A stretch of 25,941 nt of DNA from JBBAGE01 sp041655055 (GCA_041655055.1 JBBAGE010000014.1:1-25941); one strand, 5' to 3'. Shown: positions 12,964 through 21,726, numbered from the stretch's first letter. A program made the numbers and translations. Notes: generated by a model from the letters alone, not told the origin.

Positions 12964-14274
12964 ATGGCCGATCTGTTCGCATCCTCTGCACCCACCACGC
13001 CCGGCGCGCCGCATCCGCTGGCCGACCGCTTGCGGCCCAAGACGCTCGATGAGGTGATCGGCCAGCGTCAGGTTTTGGGCCCCGATGCGCCTTTGGGGGT
13101 GATGCTGGCCTCGGGCGCGCTGTCGTCGCTGGTGTTCTGGGGGCCGCCCGGTGTGGGGAAAACCACGATCGCGCGGTTGCTTGCGCATGAATCCGATCTC
13201 CATTTCGTCCAGATCAGCGCGATTTTCACCGGCATGCCCGATCTGCGCAAAGTGTTCGAGGCCGCGCGCCTGCGCCGCCAGAACGGCAAGGGCACGCTGC
13301 TGTTCGTTGATGAAATCCACCGCTTCAATAAGGCGCAGCAGGATGGTTTCTTGCCGCATATGGAGGATGGCACCATCGTTCTGGTCGGTGCCACCACCGA
13401 AAACCCCAGTTTCGAGCTGAACGCCGCGTTGCTGTCACGGTTGCAGGTGATGGTGCTGGAACGGCTGGGGCCGGATGATCTTGCGGCGCTGACGGCGCGG
13501 GCCGAACGTGAATTGGGCCGGACCCTGCCGCTTGATGACGCTGCGCGCCGTGCCCTTTATGAGATGGCCGATGGCGATGGCCGGGCGCTGCTGAACCTGA
13601 TCGAACAGATCGCGGCGTGGAAGATTGACACCCCGCTGACGCCCGAGGCATTGGGCACCCGGCTGATGCGCCGTGCCACGCGCTATGACAAATCGGGGGA
13701 CGAGCATTACAACCTGATTTCGGCGCTGCATAAATCGGTGCGCGGATCGGACCCGGACGCGGCGCTTTATTGGCTGGCGCGAATGCTGCGCGGCGGCGAA
13801 GACCCGCGCTTTCTGGCGCGCCGCATCACCCGCATGGCAATCGAGGATATCGGCCTTGCCGACCCGCAGGCCCAGACGATCTGTCTGCACGCCTGGGAGG
13901 TCTATGAGCGGCTGGGATCGCCCGAGGGGGAATTGGCGCTGGCGCAGGCGGTAGTTTATCTGGCGCTCGCGCCGAAATCGAATGCGGGCTATATGGCGTT
14001 CAGCGCCGCGATGCGCAGCGCGCGCCAAAGCGGCAGCGAACCGCCGCCGAAACATATCCTGAACGCGCCGACCAAGCTGATGGCCGAACAGGGTTACGGC
14101 GCCGGTTACGCCTATGACCACGATGCCGAGGATGGGTTTTCCGGGCAGGATTATTTCCCCGAAACCATGGCCCGCGCGGCGTTTTATCAGCCGGTCGAAC
14201 GCGGCTTTGAACGCGATCTGAAAAAGCGGCTCGATTATTTCAGCAAGCTGCGCGCAAAGCGGCAGGGTGGTTGA
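12964..14274 (+). CDS. rarA: Replication-associated recombination protein A (RarA/MgsA)
   Basis: A 436-residue AAA+ ATPase of the RarA/WRNIP1 family, related to clamp loaders, which acts at stalled replication forks with SSB. Walker A GPPGVGKTT is at residues 60-68, Walker B LLFVDEIHRF at 112-121 and sensor-1 GATTENPSF at 142-150. The C-terminal part has the family's DPDAALYWLARML and EDIGLADPQA stretches and a YPEN-like FSGQDYFPETM. I chose ATG 12964 (MADLFASSAP); the frame is open upstream but the extension shows no similarity. The ribosome binding site is weak (GAATTGAG), so it may depend on read-through from luxI or on its own promoter. Length is normal. Confidence 0.96.
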   Translation: MADLFASSAPTTPGAPHPLADRLRPKTLDEVIGQRQVLGPDAPLGVMLASGALSSLVFWGPPGVGKTTIARLLAHESDLHFVQISAIFTGMPDLRKVFEAARLRRQNGKGTLLFVDEIHRFNKAQQDGFLPHMEDGTIVLVGATTENPSFELNAALLSRLQVMVLERLGPDDLAALTARAERELGRTLPLDDAARRALYEMADGDGRALLNLIEQIAAWKIDTPLTPEALGTRLMRRATRYDKSGDEHYNLISALHKSVRGSDPDAALYWLARMLRGGEDPRFLARRITRMAIEDIGLADPQAQTICLHAWEVYERLGSPEGELALAQAVVYLALAPKSNAGYMAFSAAMRSARQSGSEPPPKHILNAPTKLMAEQGYGAGYAYDHDAEDGFSGQDYFPETMARAAFYQPVERGFERDLKKRLDYFSKLRAKRQGG

Positions 14275-14305
14275 CATCCCGCCCGCGGCGCTATTGACAA
14301 GGCCC

Positions 14306-14683
14306 ATGTTGACAGCCATCGCACAGGTCGCCCTTGGGGGTGCCATCGGCGCCAGCGCGCGCTATCTGGCGGGCATCGGGTTCGCGCGACTGCTTGGCGC
14401 GGGTTTCCCATGGGGCACGCTGTTTGTGAATGTGGCGGGTTCCTTTGTGATGGGGGCGCTGGTGTTGGGGCTGGGCATGCGCAGCGAACATCCGCTGGCA
14501 CCGCTGTTGATTACCGGGCTTTTAGGTGGGTTTACGACGTTTTCGGCCTTTAGCTATGAAACCGTTGCGCTTTTTGAACGGGGCGCGGCCATGCAGGCCA
14601 TGGGGTATGTGATGATATCGGTTTTTGCGGCCCTGGCCGCGTTGATGGCCGGCGGGACCTTTATGCGGGGATTGCTTGGATGA
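14306..14683 (+). CDS. crcB: Fluoride ion channel CrcB/FluC
   Basis: A 125-residue, four-helix membrane protein of the Fluc family, which lowers cytoplasmic fluoride by forming antiparallel dimers. Family signatures are GGAIGASARYL at about residues 10-20, the GTLFVNVAGSF stretch with the conserved Asn, and GGFTTFSAFSYE in the third helix region. An upstream in-frame GTG at 14267 overlaps the end of rarA; I prefer ATG 14306 from family length. It overlaps the next gene by ATGA (14680-14683). No fluoride riboswitch is visible before it, since rarA ends 31 bases upstream. Confidence 0.94.
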   Translation: MLTAIAQVALGGAIGASARYLAGIGFARLLGAGFPWGTLFVNVAGSFVMGALVLGLGMRSEHPLAPLLITGLLGGFTTFSAFSYETVALFERGAAMQAMGYVMISVFAALAALMAGGTFMRGLLG

Positions 14684-15726
14684 GCGGTGTGCAAACTTTG
14701 GTCGTGGGCCCGGATGAGGCCGATCAGCGGCTGGATCGCTGGATGCGCCGGCATTTCCCGCAACTGTCGCAGGTGCAGATCGAAAAGCACTGTCGCAAAG
14801 GCGAAATCCGCGTCGATGGCGGTCGTGTGCGCGCCAATAGCCGGGTAAGCCCCGGCCAGAGCATCCGCATCCCGCCGCTGCCCGATGCGCCCCTGCCGCG
14901 CAATCCGGTGCCGCAGGCGCGGCGCATTTCCGATGCCGATGCCGCAATGATCCGCGCGGCGGTGATTTACCGCGACGATGATATCATCGTGCTGAACAAA
15001 CCATCGGGCCTTGCGACGCAGGGCGGCAGCGGCCAGACCCGCCATGTTGACGGGCTGGCCGAGGCGCTGTGTTTCGATCTGCCGGAAAAACCGCGACTGG
15101 TGCATCGGCTGGACAAGGACACATCCGGTGTGCTGTTGCTGGCGCGCAGCCAGCGGGTGGCAAGCGCGCTTAATGCTGCGTTTCGCCACCGCGCCACGCG
15201 CAAGATTTACTGGGCGGCGGTGGCCGGTGTGCCGCATCCGGCGCGCGGTGTGGTGCGCTATGGGCTGGTCAAGGCCCCCGGCGGCGGCCGGGGCGAGGGC
15301 GAAAAGATGCTCTGCATTCACCCCGCCGAGGTCGATAAGGTCGAAGGCGCAAAACGCGCGACCACCGATTATACCGTGATTTCCGCCGCCGCGAAACGCT
15401 GCGGCTGGCTGGCGCTGGTGCCCGTGACGGGCCGCACCCATCAGTTGCGCGCGCATATGGCCGAAATCGGGCATCCGATCATCGGTGATGGCAAATATGG
15501 TGGCTCGGGGCAGGAAAACCTTGGCGATGGCTGGGGCGCGCAACTGGGCGGCGAAATCAGCCGCAAATTGCATCTGCATGCACGCTCGTTGACGATACGT
15601 CATCCGGTTAGCGGCGCGATGCTGACCTTTACGGCACCGATGCCCGATCATATGTCGCGCACATGGGATTTCTTTGGCTGGCATCCCACGGACGCGCCGG
15701 CCGACCCGTTTGAGGACGAAGAATGA
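14680..15726 (+). CDS. rluC: 23S rRNA pseudouridine synthase, RluC/RluA family
   Basis: A 348-residue enzyme that converts selected uridines of 23S rRNA to pseudouridine. An S4-like RNA-binding domain fills residues 5-65 (DQRLDRWMRRHFPQLSQVQI, then KGEIRVDGGRV). The catalytic domain has HRLDKDTSG at 142-150 with the nucleophile Asp145, then PVTGRTHQLRAHMA and HPIIGDGKYGG. This fits RluC (in Escherichia coli positions 955, 2504 and 2580) better than RluD by general family feel, but the exact target sites are inferred. Its start overlaps crcB and its stop overlaps the ATP12 gene, so the three are likely cotranslated. Confidence 0.9.
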   Translation: MSGVQTLVVGPDEADQRLDRWMRRHFPQLSQVQIEKHCRKGEIRVDGGRVRANSRVSPGQSIRIPPLPDAPLPRNPVPQARRISDADAAMIRAAVIYRDDDIIVLNKPSGLATQGGSGQTRHVDGLAEALCFDLPEKPRLVHRLDKDTSGVLLLARSQRVASALNAAFRHRATRKIYWAAVAGVPHPARGVVRYGLVKAPGGGRGEGEKMLCIHPAEVDKVEGAKRATTDYTVISAAAKRCGWLALVPVTGRTHQLRAHMAEIGHPIIGDGKYGGSGQENLGDGWGAQLGGEISRKLHLHARSLTIRHPVSGAMLTFTAPMPDHMSRTWDFFGWHPTDAPADPFEDEE

Positions 15727-16433
15727 ACGCTTGGGCAGCAAAACGATTCTGGACCGACACACGGGCCGAGGCTGATGCAGACGGCTATATCATCCGGCTG
15801 GATGATCGGCTGCTGCGCACCCCGGCCAAGGCGCCGCTGGTGGTGCCCACCATGGCGCTGGCGCAGGCGATTGCCGATGAATGGGCCGCCCAACAAGGCG
15901 AAATCAAGCCCGCGCAAATGCCCTTTACGCGCAGCGCGAATGCCGCGATCGACAAGGTGATGCGCCAACAGGCCGAGGTGGCGGATATGCTGGCCGATTA
16001 TGGCGATAGCGACCTGCTCTGCTACCGCGCGGATGCACCGGCGGAACTGGCCGCGCGTCAGGCGGCACGCTGGGATCCGCTGCTGGATTGGGCCGCCGAT
16101 CATCTGAGCGCGCGTCTGGTGCCCGTGGCCGGTGTAATGCACCGCCCGCAGGATGGGGCGGCCCTTGCGCGGCTGCGCGCGCAGGTCCATGCGCTCGATC
16201 CCTTTGCGCTGACTGCGTTTCACGACCTTGTCAGCCTGTCCGGCTCGCTTGTCATCGGGTTTTCTGCGATCCATGCACAAAATAGCCCCACTGCGCTGTG
16301 GGACTTGTCGCGGCTGGACGAAGATTGGCAGAAAGAACAATGGGGCAGCGATGATGAGGCCGAAGAACTCGCGCATCAAAAGCAGGCCGCTTTTTTGCAT
16401 GCAGATGCTTTTTACCATATGTCGCGGGGCTGA
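15723..16433 (+). CDS. ATP12-family F1-ATPase assembly chaperone
   Basis: A 236-residue ATP12 protein. In mitochondria Atp12 binds the F1 alpha subunit before hexamer assembly; the alphaproteobacterial homologues are assumed to do likewise. Recognisable parts are the N-terminal KRFWTDTRAEADADGYIIRLDDR and RTPAKAPLVVPTMALAQAIADEW (in pieces), the PFTRSANAAIDKV helix, and ADYGDSDLLCYRADAPAELAARQ with its RWDPLLDWA. Its ATGA-type overlap with rluC shows an operon. From memory, related genomes often have a HAD-type phosphatase gene between rluC and this gene; here there is none. The 190 bases after it contain no other gene. Confidence 0.92.
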   Translation: MNAWAAKRFWTDTRAEADADGYIIRLDDRLLRTPAKAPLVVPTMALAQAIADEWAAQQGEIKPAQMPFTRSANAAIDKVMRQQAEVADMLADYGDSDLLCYRADAPAELAARQAARWDPLLDWAADHLSARLVPVAGVMHRPQDGAALARLRAQVHALDPFALTAFHDLVSLSGSLVIGFSAIHAQNSPTALWDLSRLDEDWQKEQWGSDDEAEELAHQKQAAFLHADAFYHMSRG

Positions 16434-16624
16434 AATACCCAAGGGCTACGGTCATTTCATCGCAGACAAGGCGATTCTTTGCTGATCGCGGTCTTGACGG
16501 ATAAGAGGAAATCCGCCCAAACTCGGGCCAGCCGGGGGCGTTTTCCTTCAAGCCATCAAGACGGGCAGAGCGGGCAGGGGCGTGCATGTTGCCTGCAGCA
16601 TGGGGCAAACAGAAAGAGGCAAGA

Positions 16625-17644
16625 ATGAACACGACCAGCTTTCTTGGCGCGCTTGGCCTGGCTTTTTGCGCCTGCGGCCCCGCATTCGGGGCCACGCTGG
16701 ACGATATCCGCGAACGCGGCGTGTTGCGCTGCGGGGTGTCCGCCGATCTGCCGGGCTTTTCCATCAAGGGCGGCAATGATGAATGGTCAGGTTTCGATAT
16801 CGATTACTGTCGCGCCGTGGCGGCGGCGACGCTGGGCGATGCCAAGGCGGTCGAATTCGTCAGCCTCGGCCGGGATGATACCCGGTTCGAGGCGCTGACA
16901 TCGGGCGATGTCGATCTGTTGTCGGGGGACACGACCTGGCGCTATGGGAATGATGCGGCGCGCGATGTCGATTTCGTTGGCGTGAATTATTTTGACGGGC
17001 AGGGGTTTCTGGTGCCGCGCGGCCATGGCATCACCTCGGCCAAAGAGCTTGAGGAGGCCACGATCTGCGTGGTGGCCGGGGGCGGGGCCGCAGCCAAACT
17101 GGCGGAATATTTCCGCACCCATAACATCAGCCACACGCCGCTTGTGCTGGCCACGACCGCCGATGCGCAGCGCGCCTATCTGGCGGGGGACTGTCTGGTC
17201 TATACCAATGATGCGTCGCGTCTTGCGGCGACACGCGCGACATTCGAGGTGCCGGGCGATCACATCCTGCTGCCCGAGGTCATTTCCAAAGAGCCGCTGG
17301 GCCCCGCGGTGCGTCAGGATGACAGCGGCTGGGCCGATATTGCCCGATGGACGCTGAATGCCCTGATCACGGCCGAGGAATTGGGCATCACATCGACCAA
17401 TGTGACCGAACTTGCGGCGTCGTCGGAACTGACGGGGGTGCGCCTGTTTCTGGGGGTCGATGGCGATCAGGGTGCCGCGCTGGGGCTGTCATCCGATTGG
17501 GTGCGCAATGTCATCCTGTCGGTCGGCAATTACGGCGAGATTTTTGAGCGCAACATCGGCCAGACCACCCCGATCGGCATCGCCCGTGGCCTGAATGCGC
17601 AGTGGAAAGACGGCGGGTTGCTTTATGCCGTGCCGTTTCGCTAG
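16625..17644 (+). CDS. AapJ-like amino-acid ABC transporter substrate-binding protein
   Basis: A 339-residue periplasmic binding protein of the general L-amino-acid (AapJ/BztA) type. The sequence after the signal peptide matches the family closely: TLDDIRERGVLRCGVSADLPGFS, seen as RERGVLRCGVS and LPGFS, then DIDYCRAVAAATLGDAKAVEF, GDVDLLSGDTTW and YFDGQGFLV. The signal peptide is about residues 1-23 (LGALGLAFCACGPAFGA), but from ATG 16625 the n-region has no basic residue. An alternative ATG at 16586 adds 13 residues with KQKEAR and has AGGGG upstream. I keep 16625 because GAGG is well spaced. No permease or ATPase gene adjoins it, so it is an orphan whose partners lie elsewhere. It is convergent with the phosphatase gene. 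Confidence 0.9.
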   Translation: MNTTSFLGALGLAFCACGPAFGATLDDIRERGVLRCGVSADLPGFSIKGGNDEWSGFDIDYCRAVAAATLGDAKAVEFVSLGRDDTRFEALTSGDVDLLSGDTTWRYGNDAARDVDFVGVNYFDGQGFLVPRGHGITSAKELEEATICVVAGGGAAAKLAEYFRTHNISHTPLVLATTADAQRAYLAGDCLVYTNDASRLAATRATFEVPGDHILLPEVISKEPLGPAVRQDDSGWADIARWTLNALITAEELGITSTNVTELAASSELTGVRLFLGVDGDQGAALGLSSDWVRNVILSVGNYGEIFERNIGQTTPIGIARGLNAQWKDGGLLYAVPFR

Positions 17645-18165
17645 GCGGTAGAATCGGCGGCGAGATCGCGCGGCACGATGAAATCCACGATCCGGTTCAC
17701 GCCGGGCGCAAGCGACGCCCAATCGGCGGCGGCAATGTCGAAAACCGTGGTGGCCCCGGTCGGATAGCGCAGGAATGCTTCGTGGCCATGGGGTTTTTGG
17801 GCCAAGCGTTCGGCCAATTCGCCGATCGCGGGATTATGCGCGATCAGCATCACAGAGCGACCGCTGGCCGTGCGCAGGCGGTTGAACAGAGTCATCGCGC
17901 TGGCATTATAAAGGCGATCTTCGATCAAAACCTGCGCAGGGGCGGGCAGATGCGCGCCGATCCGATCCCAGGTCTCGCGCGTGCGTGCGGCGGCGGAACA
18001 CAGCACCTGATCGGGCAGATAGCCATGGCTGGCCAGCCATGCGCCCAGCCCGTCGGCGGCCTGCTGGCCGCGCGGGTTCAACTGGCGGGCGAAATCTTCG
18101 GCCCAGGCGTCATCCCAGGCCGATTTGGCGTGGCGGGTCAGGATCAGCCGCAGCAATTCAGGCAC
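17641..18165 (-). CDS. sixA: SixA-type histidine phosphatase
   Basis: A 174-residue member of the histidine phosphatase (phosphoglycerate mutase-like) superfamily. The catalytic RH is at residues 11-12 (LTRHAKSAW), Arg61 lies in AAARTRETW, and the second histidine is His110 in LIAHNP. SixA of Escherichia coli dephosphorylates a phosphohistidine in the nitrogen-related phosphotransferase system; the substrate here is not shown. It starts with GTG at 18165, overlapping the end of argB by eight bases. Its TAG stop overlaps the stop of the facing binding-protein gene within one CTAG. Last gene of the leftward operon; no terminator is evident. Confidence 0.88.
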   Translation of the reverse strand: MPELLRLILTRHAKSAWDDAWAEDFARQLNPRGQQAADGLGAWLASHGYLPDQVLCSAAARTRETWDRIGAHLPAPAQVLIEDRLYNASAMTLFNRLRTASGRSVMLIAHNPAIGELAERLAQKPHGHEAFLRYPTGATTVFDIAAADWASLAPGVNRIVDFIVPRDLAADSTA

Positions 18166-19018
18166 GGATCAGCGACCCGGCGCCATGTTCGGTATAAAGT
18201 TCGAGCAGGCAGGCATTGGGCACCCGGCCATCCAGAATCACGACGGCGCGCACCCCGCCCGCAAGTGCATCAAGCGCGGTTTCCGTTTTCGGGATCATGC
18301 CGCCGGCGATGGTGCCATCCGCGGTCAGATCGCGGATCTGTTGCGAATCAAGCGCGGTCAGCACCTGACCATCGGCGCCCTTGACGCCGGCCACATCGGT
18401 CAGCAACAACAGCCGGTCGGCCCTGAGCGCCGCAGCAATCGCCCCGGCGGCAGTATCGCCGTTGACGTTGAAGGTTTCGCCATCGCGGCCCACGCCGATC
18501 GGCGCGATGATCGGGATGATTTCCGCAGCCGCAAGCGAACGCAGAAAATCCGGGCGCACATCGACCGGCGTGCCGACAAAGCCCAGCTCGGGATTGGTCT
18601 GTTCGCAGATCATCAGATTGGCATCCTTGCCCGACAGGCCGATGGCGCGGCCGCCCTGCGCGTTGATCGCCTGGACGATGCGCTTGTTCACCAAACCTGA
18701 AAGCACCATTTCGACCACTTCGACGGTGGCCTGATCGGTCACGCGCTTGCCGCCGACGAATTCCGACTGGATATCCAGCCGGGCCAGCATTTCGTTGATC
18801 ATCGGGCCGCCGCCATGCACGATCACCGGATTGACGCCGACTTGCTGCATCAACACGATATCGCGGGCGAACAGGGTCATGGCTTCGTCCGAGCCCATGG
18901 CGTGACCGCCCAGTTTGATCACGACTGTAGCGCCATCGTAGCGCTGCAAAAACGGCAGGGCCTGGCTAAGGGTGCGGGCGGTTGCGGGCCAGTCTCGGTT
19001 CATTGTCTGGGTCTTCAT
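18158..19018 (-). CDS. argB: Acetylglutamate kinase
   Basis: A 286-residue N-acetylglutamate kinase, the second step of arginine synthesis (N-acetylglutamate + ATP). Amino-acid-kinase features are VVIKLGGHAMG at about residues 35-45, VIHGGGPMINEML with the acetylglutamate-binding glycines, and NVNGDTAAGAIAAALRADRL. The N-terminal NRDWPATARTLSQALPFLQ helix is of the kind found in arginine-inhibited hexameric enzymes, so feedback control is likely but inferred. I chose ATG 19018 (MKTQTMNRDW); ATG 19003 is an alternative, and codons further upstream cross a GC-rich hairpin region with no similarity. Confidence 0.96.
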   Translation of the reverse strand: MKTQTMNRDWPATARTLSQALPFLQRYDGATVVIKLGGHAMGSDEAMTLFARDIVLMQQVGVNPVIVHGGGPMINEMLARLDIQSEFVGGKRVTDQATVEVVEMVLSGLVNKRIVQAINAQGGRAIGLSGKDANLMICEQTNPELGFVGTPVDVRPDFLRSLAAAEIIPIIAPIGVGRDGETFNVNGDTAAGAIAAALRADRLLLLTDVAGVKGADGQVLTALDSQQIRDLTADGTIAGGMIPKTETALDALAGGVRAVVILDGRVPNACLLELYTEHGAGSLIRA

Positions 19019-19094
19019 GCTGGAGTTCCGATTGCGTCTGTCGCCATTATTATGATGCGCGCCTGCGGCGCAAGCCGTTACCATACCCCCACCC

Positions 19095-19120
19095 GGTCCC
19101 TCCCCAAGGGGGGAGGGGCC
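19095..19120. repeat. GC-rich palindrome between engB and argB
   Basis: GGTCCCTCCCC (19095-19105) and GGGGAGGGGCC (19110-19120) are complementary over 11 positions (one G-T wobble) around AAGG. The flank CCCCCACCCG before it is also C-rich. The form resembles REP-like palindromes scattered between genes in proteobacteria. It may also attenuate transcription from engB into argB. Confidence 0.55.
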
Positions 19121-19140
19121 ATGGGCGCGGCCGACCCCGC

Positions 19141-19788
19141 CTATTCCAGCGTTGCGATGATCGCACGCAATTCGGCGATCCCCTCGCCCTTTTCGCTAGA
19201 GGTCGAGACGATTTCGGGATAGGCGGCGGGGTGGCGGGCAAGCGCCTTGCGCACGCCATCAAGCATGGTGACGCGTTCGCTGTCGCGGATTTTATCGGCC
19301 TTGGTCAGCACCACCTGAAAGGTCACGGCAGATTTGTCGAGCAGGGTCATGATTTCTTCGTCCACCGCTTTGACGCCGTGGCGGCTGTCGATCAGCACGA
19401 AGGCGCGGCGCAGCGATGCGCGCCCCGAGAGATAGGATTTCAGCAGGCGCTGCCATTTTTCCACGATCTGAAGCGGCGCATTGGCATAGCCATAGCCGGG
19501 CAGGTCGACCAGATAGAGGTCGTCACCGCAGGCGAAGAAGTTGATTTCCTGGGTGCGGCCGGGGGTGTTCGAGGCGCGCGCCAATGCTTTGCGGCCGGTC
19601 AGCGCGTTGATCAGGCTGGATTTTCCGACGTTCGATCGCCCGGCCAGGCAGATTTCGATCCGGTCATCGGGGGGCAGGCCGCTCATGGCGACCACGCCTT
19701 TGACAAAGGTGGTGCCGCCGGCAAACAGCCGACGACCGGTTTCGATATCGTCCGCCGAAGGGGTGGCGAGGGGGAAGGGCAATTGCAT
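19141..19788 (-). CDS. engB: Ribosome biogenesis GTPase EngB/YihA/YsxC
   Basis: A 215-residue GTPase needed for 50S subunit maturation. The G motifs are all present: G1 GRSNVGKS (residues 50-57), G2 TPGRTQ (75-80), G3 DLPGYG (95-100), G4 TKAD (162-165) and G5-like STSSEKGEG near the C-terminus. It starts 24 bases after the yidC stop, so both are probably on one transcript. From memory, related genomes may have a MOSC-domain gene between yidC and engB; none is present here. The 122-base gap to argB contains a strong palindrome. Confidence 0.96.
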   Translation of the reverse strand: MQLPFPLATPSADDIETGRRLFAGGTTFVKGVVAMSGLPPDDRIEICLAGRSNVGKSSLINALTGRKALARASNTPGRTQEINFFACGDDLYLVDLPGYGYANAPLQIVEKWQRLLKSYLSGRASLRRAFVLIDSRHGVKAVDEEIMTLLDKSAVTFQVVLTKADKIRDSERVTMLDGVRKALARHPAAYPEIVSTSSEKGEGIAELRAIIATLE

Positions 19789-19812
19789 GGCGCGGGCTCC
19801 GCCCCGAAGCGG

Positions 19813-21621
19813 TTATTTCGCTTCGGGGGATTTCTTGCGGCGAAGGGGCTTGAAGATATTGCCGATCAGGTCGGGCTTATGCCCATGGCTGCGCATGATG
19901 ATATATTGCTGGGCAAAGGTGATCGTGTTGTTGGCGATCCAGTAGAGCACGAGCCCGCTGGCAAACTGGCCGAGCATGAACATGAACACCCAGGGCATCC
20001 AGGCAAAGATCATCCGCTGCGCCGGGTCTGGCGGTGCGGGGTTCAGCTTTTGCTGGAACCACATCGACACGCCCAGAAGGATCGGCAGCACCCCGAGCGA
20101 GACGATCGCAAAGAAGGATTCGGGCCCGGGGGCGGCAAAGGGCAGCAGGCCAAAGAGGTTTAGAACGGAGGATGGGTCGGGGGCCGAAAGGTCGCGAATC
20201 CAGCCGATCCAGGGTGCGTGCCGCAATTCGATCGTGACGAAAATCACCTTGTAGAGCGAAAAGAAGATCGGAATCTGCAGCAAGAGCGGCAGACAGCCGG
20301 CGGCGGGATTGACCTTTTCCTTGCGGTAAAGCGCCATCATTTCCTGTTGCAGCTTGGCCCGGTCATCGCCCGCGCGTTCGCGCAGTTTTTCCATTTCGGG
20401 CTGCAGTTCTTTCATCCGCGCCATCGATACGTAAGAGCGGTAGGCCAGCGGGAACAGCACCGCCTTGATCAGCAGGGTCAGTGTGATGATCGACCAGCCC
20501 ATATTGCCGATCAGGCCGTTGAGCCAGTGCAGCACCATGAAGATCGGCTTGGTCAGGAAATAGAACCAGCCCCAGTCGATCGAATCGACGAATCGGTCGA
20601 TCCCGAGGGTTTTTTCGTAATTGCGGATGGTTTCCCATTCCTTGGCGCCGGCAAAAAGCATCGTGGTCGATTCGGCCTGTGCGCCGGGGGCGACCTCAAG
20701 CGTGGGCAGCGTGACATAGGCCTGATAGGTTTCGGTCTGGGGCGCGTAGCGCGCGACCGAGCGGAAGCTTTGGCCGGGGATGGGGACCAGCGTGGTCATC
20801 CAGTTTTTATCGGTAAAACCGATCCAGCCGTTTTCGGCGACTTCGACCGTTTCGGCGCGCGCGCCTTCGCGTTCGTCGAAATCCATATCGGACATTTTGT
20901 TATATTTGATTTCCGAAAGCGAATCATCGCTCAGCCGCACCAGACCTTCGTGAAGGATAAAGAAATTCACCAGATCGGCGGGCAGGCCGCGGCGTTCGAC
21001 CAACCCATAGGGCGCAAGGCGTTTGGTGGCATCAGAGGTGTTTTCCACCGATTGCGTGACGGTGAACATGAAATCTTCGTCCACCGCGATGCTGCGCCGG
21101 AAGGTCAGGCCCTTGCCATTGTCCCAGATCAGCGTGACGGGGGTGGCGGTGGTCAGCGTCGTGCCGCGTTCCAACTGCCATTGGGTATTCGGGCCGGGCA
21201 CGTCTTCGCTGGCCAGATCGCCGCCCGGGGCCCAGCCATGCACGGCATAATAGGCATTGGGGCCGCCAACGGGGGACAGCAGGGTGACGATATCGCTTTC
21301 GGGTTCCAGCGTGTCCTTGTAATCGCGCAGCGACAGATCATCGAGCCGCCCGCCCACCAGCGAGATCGAGCCGCGCAGGCGATCGGTTTCGATCGGCACG
21401 CGGGCGCTTTCGGCGACGTCGATTTCGGCCGCATCGGGGGCGGCGGCGGCTTCGCTTTCGGCCGCGCGTGGGGTGACCAGATCGGCGATATCGCTTTGCG
21501 CGGTCACCTGCCCGGCGGGGTCTTGCGGCGGGGGTTCTGGTGCGAACCAGAGCATCCACACAAGCATGACAAGGCCGCTCAGCGCGACAGCCAGGATAAG
21601 GTTCTTGTTCTGATCGTCCAT
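19813..21621 (-). CDS. yidC: Membrane protein insertase YidC
   Basis: A 602-residue Oxa1/YidC insertase of the inner membrane, which inserts proteins alone or with SecY. It has an N-terminal anchor (MDDQNKNLILAVALSGLVML, residues 1-20), a large periplasmic P1 domain (about 55-370) and a five-helix core starting at WGWFYFLTKPIFMVLHWLNG. The hydrophilic groove charge, Arg366 in Escherichia coli, appears here as Lys in LTLLIKAVLFPLAYRSY. The cytoplasmic hairpin reads MARMKELQPEMEKLRERAGD. NPAAGCLPLLLQIPIFFSLY and the C-terminal basic tail KPLRRKKSPEAK are typical. The start has only a weak ribosome binding site. The 105-base gap to the EAL gene holds no clear promoter. Confidence 0.97.
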   Translation of the reverse strand: MDDQNKNLILAVALSGLVMLVWMLWFAPEPPPQDPAGQVTAQSDIADLVTPRAAESEAAAAPDAAEIDVAESARVPIETDRLRGSISLVGGRLDDLSLRDYKDTLEPESDIVTLLSPVGGPNAYYAVHGWAPGGDLASEDVPGPNTQWQLERGTTLTTATPVTLIWDNGKGLTFRRSIAVDEDFMFTVTQSVENTSDATKRLAPYGLVERRGLPADLVNFFILHEGLVRLSDDSLSEIKYNKMSDMDFDEREGARAETVEVAENGWIGFTDKNWMTTLVPIPGQSFRSVARYAPQTETYQAYVTLPTLEVAPGAQAESTTMLFAGAKEWETIRNYEKTLGIDRFVDSIDWGWFYFLTKPIFMVLHWLNGLIGNMGWSIITLTLLIKAVLFPLAYRSYVSMARMKELQPEMEKLRERAGDDRAKLQQEMMALYRKEKVNPAAGCLPLLLQIPIFFSLYKVIFVTIELRHAPWIGWIRDLSAPDPSSVLNLFGLLPFAAPGPESFFAIVSLGVLPILLGVSMWFQQKLNPAPPDPAQRMIFAWMPWVFMFMLGQFASGLVLYWIANNTITFAQQYIIMRSHGHKPDLIGNIFKPLRRKKSPEAK

Positions 21622-21726
21622 TACGGGCCGCCCAACGCAGTTTAGAATTCAGCGCCGGTTCAACCTGTCAGGGCGCCAAAGGTCAAGCCAATTCCCCCAT
21701 TTCCACGCAGGAAGCGGCGAAAGGTA

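Noticed and set aside
11661..13040. Minus-strand open frame of 459 codons across luxR and luxI
   Set aside because: The plus-strand genes carry all catalytic and ligand-binding residues; the reverse product shows only Arg/His-rich low-complexity sequence.
16494..16530. TTGACG as a promoter for the binding-protein gene
   Set aside because: No acceptable -10 element lies 15-19 bases downstream.
18982..20163. Plus-strand open frame (393 codons) across engB and argB
   Set aside because: It is antisense to two genes with complete motifs and crosses the GC palindrome; no recognisable domain or ribosome binding site.
20218..21645. Long plus-strand open frame (475 codons) across yidC
   Set aside because: It is antisense to a well-supported yidC and its product is rich in His, Arg, Gln and Gly without any domain, as expected from the reverse of GC-rich coding DNA.
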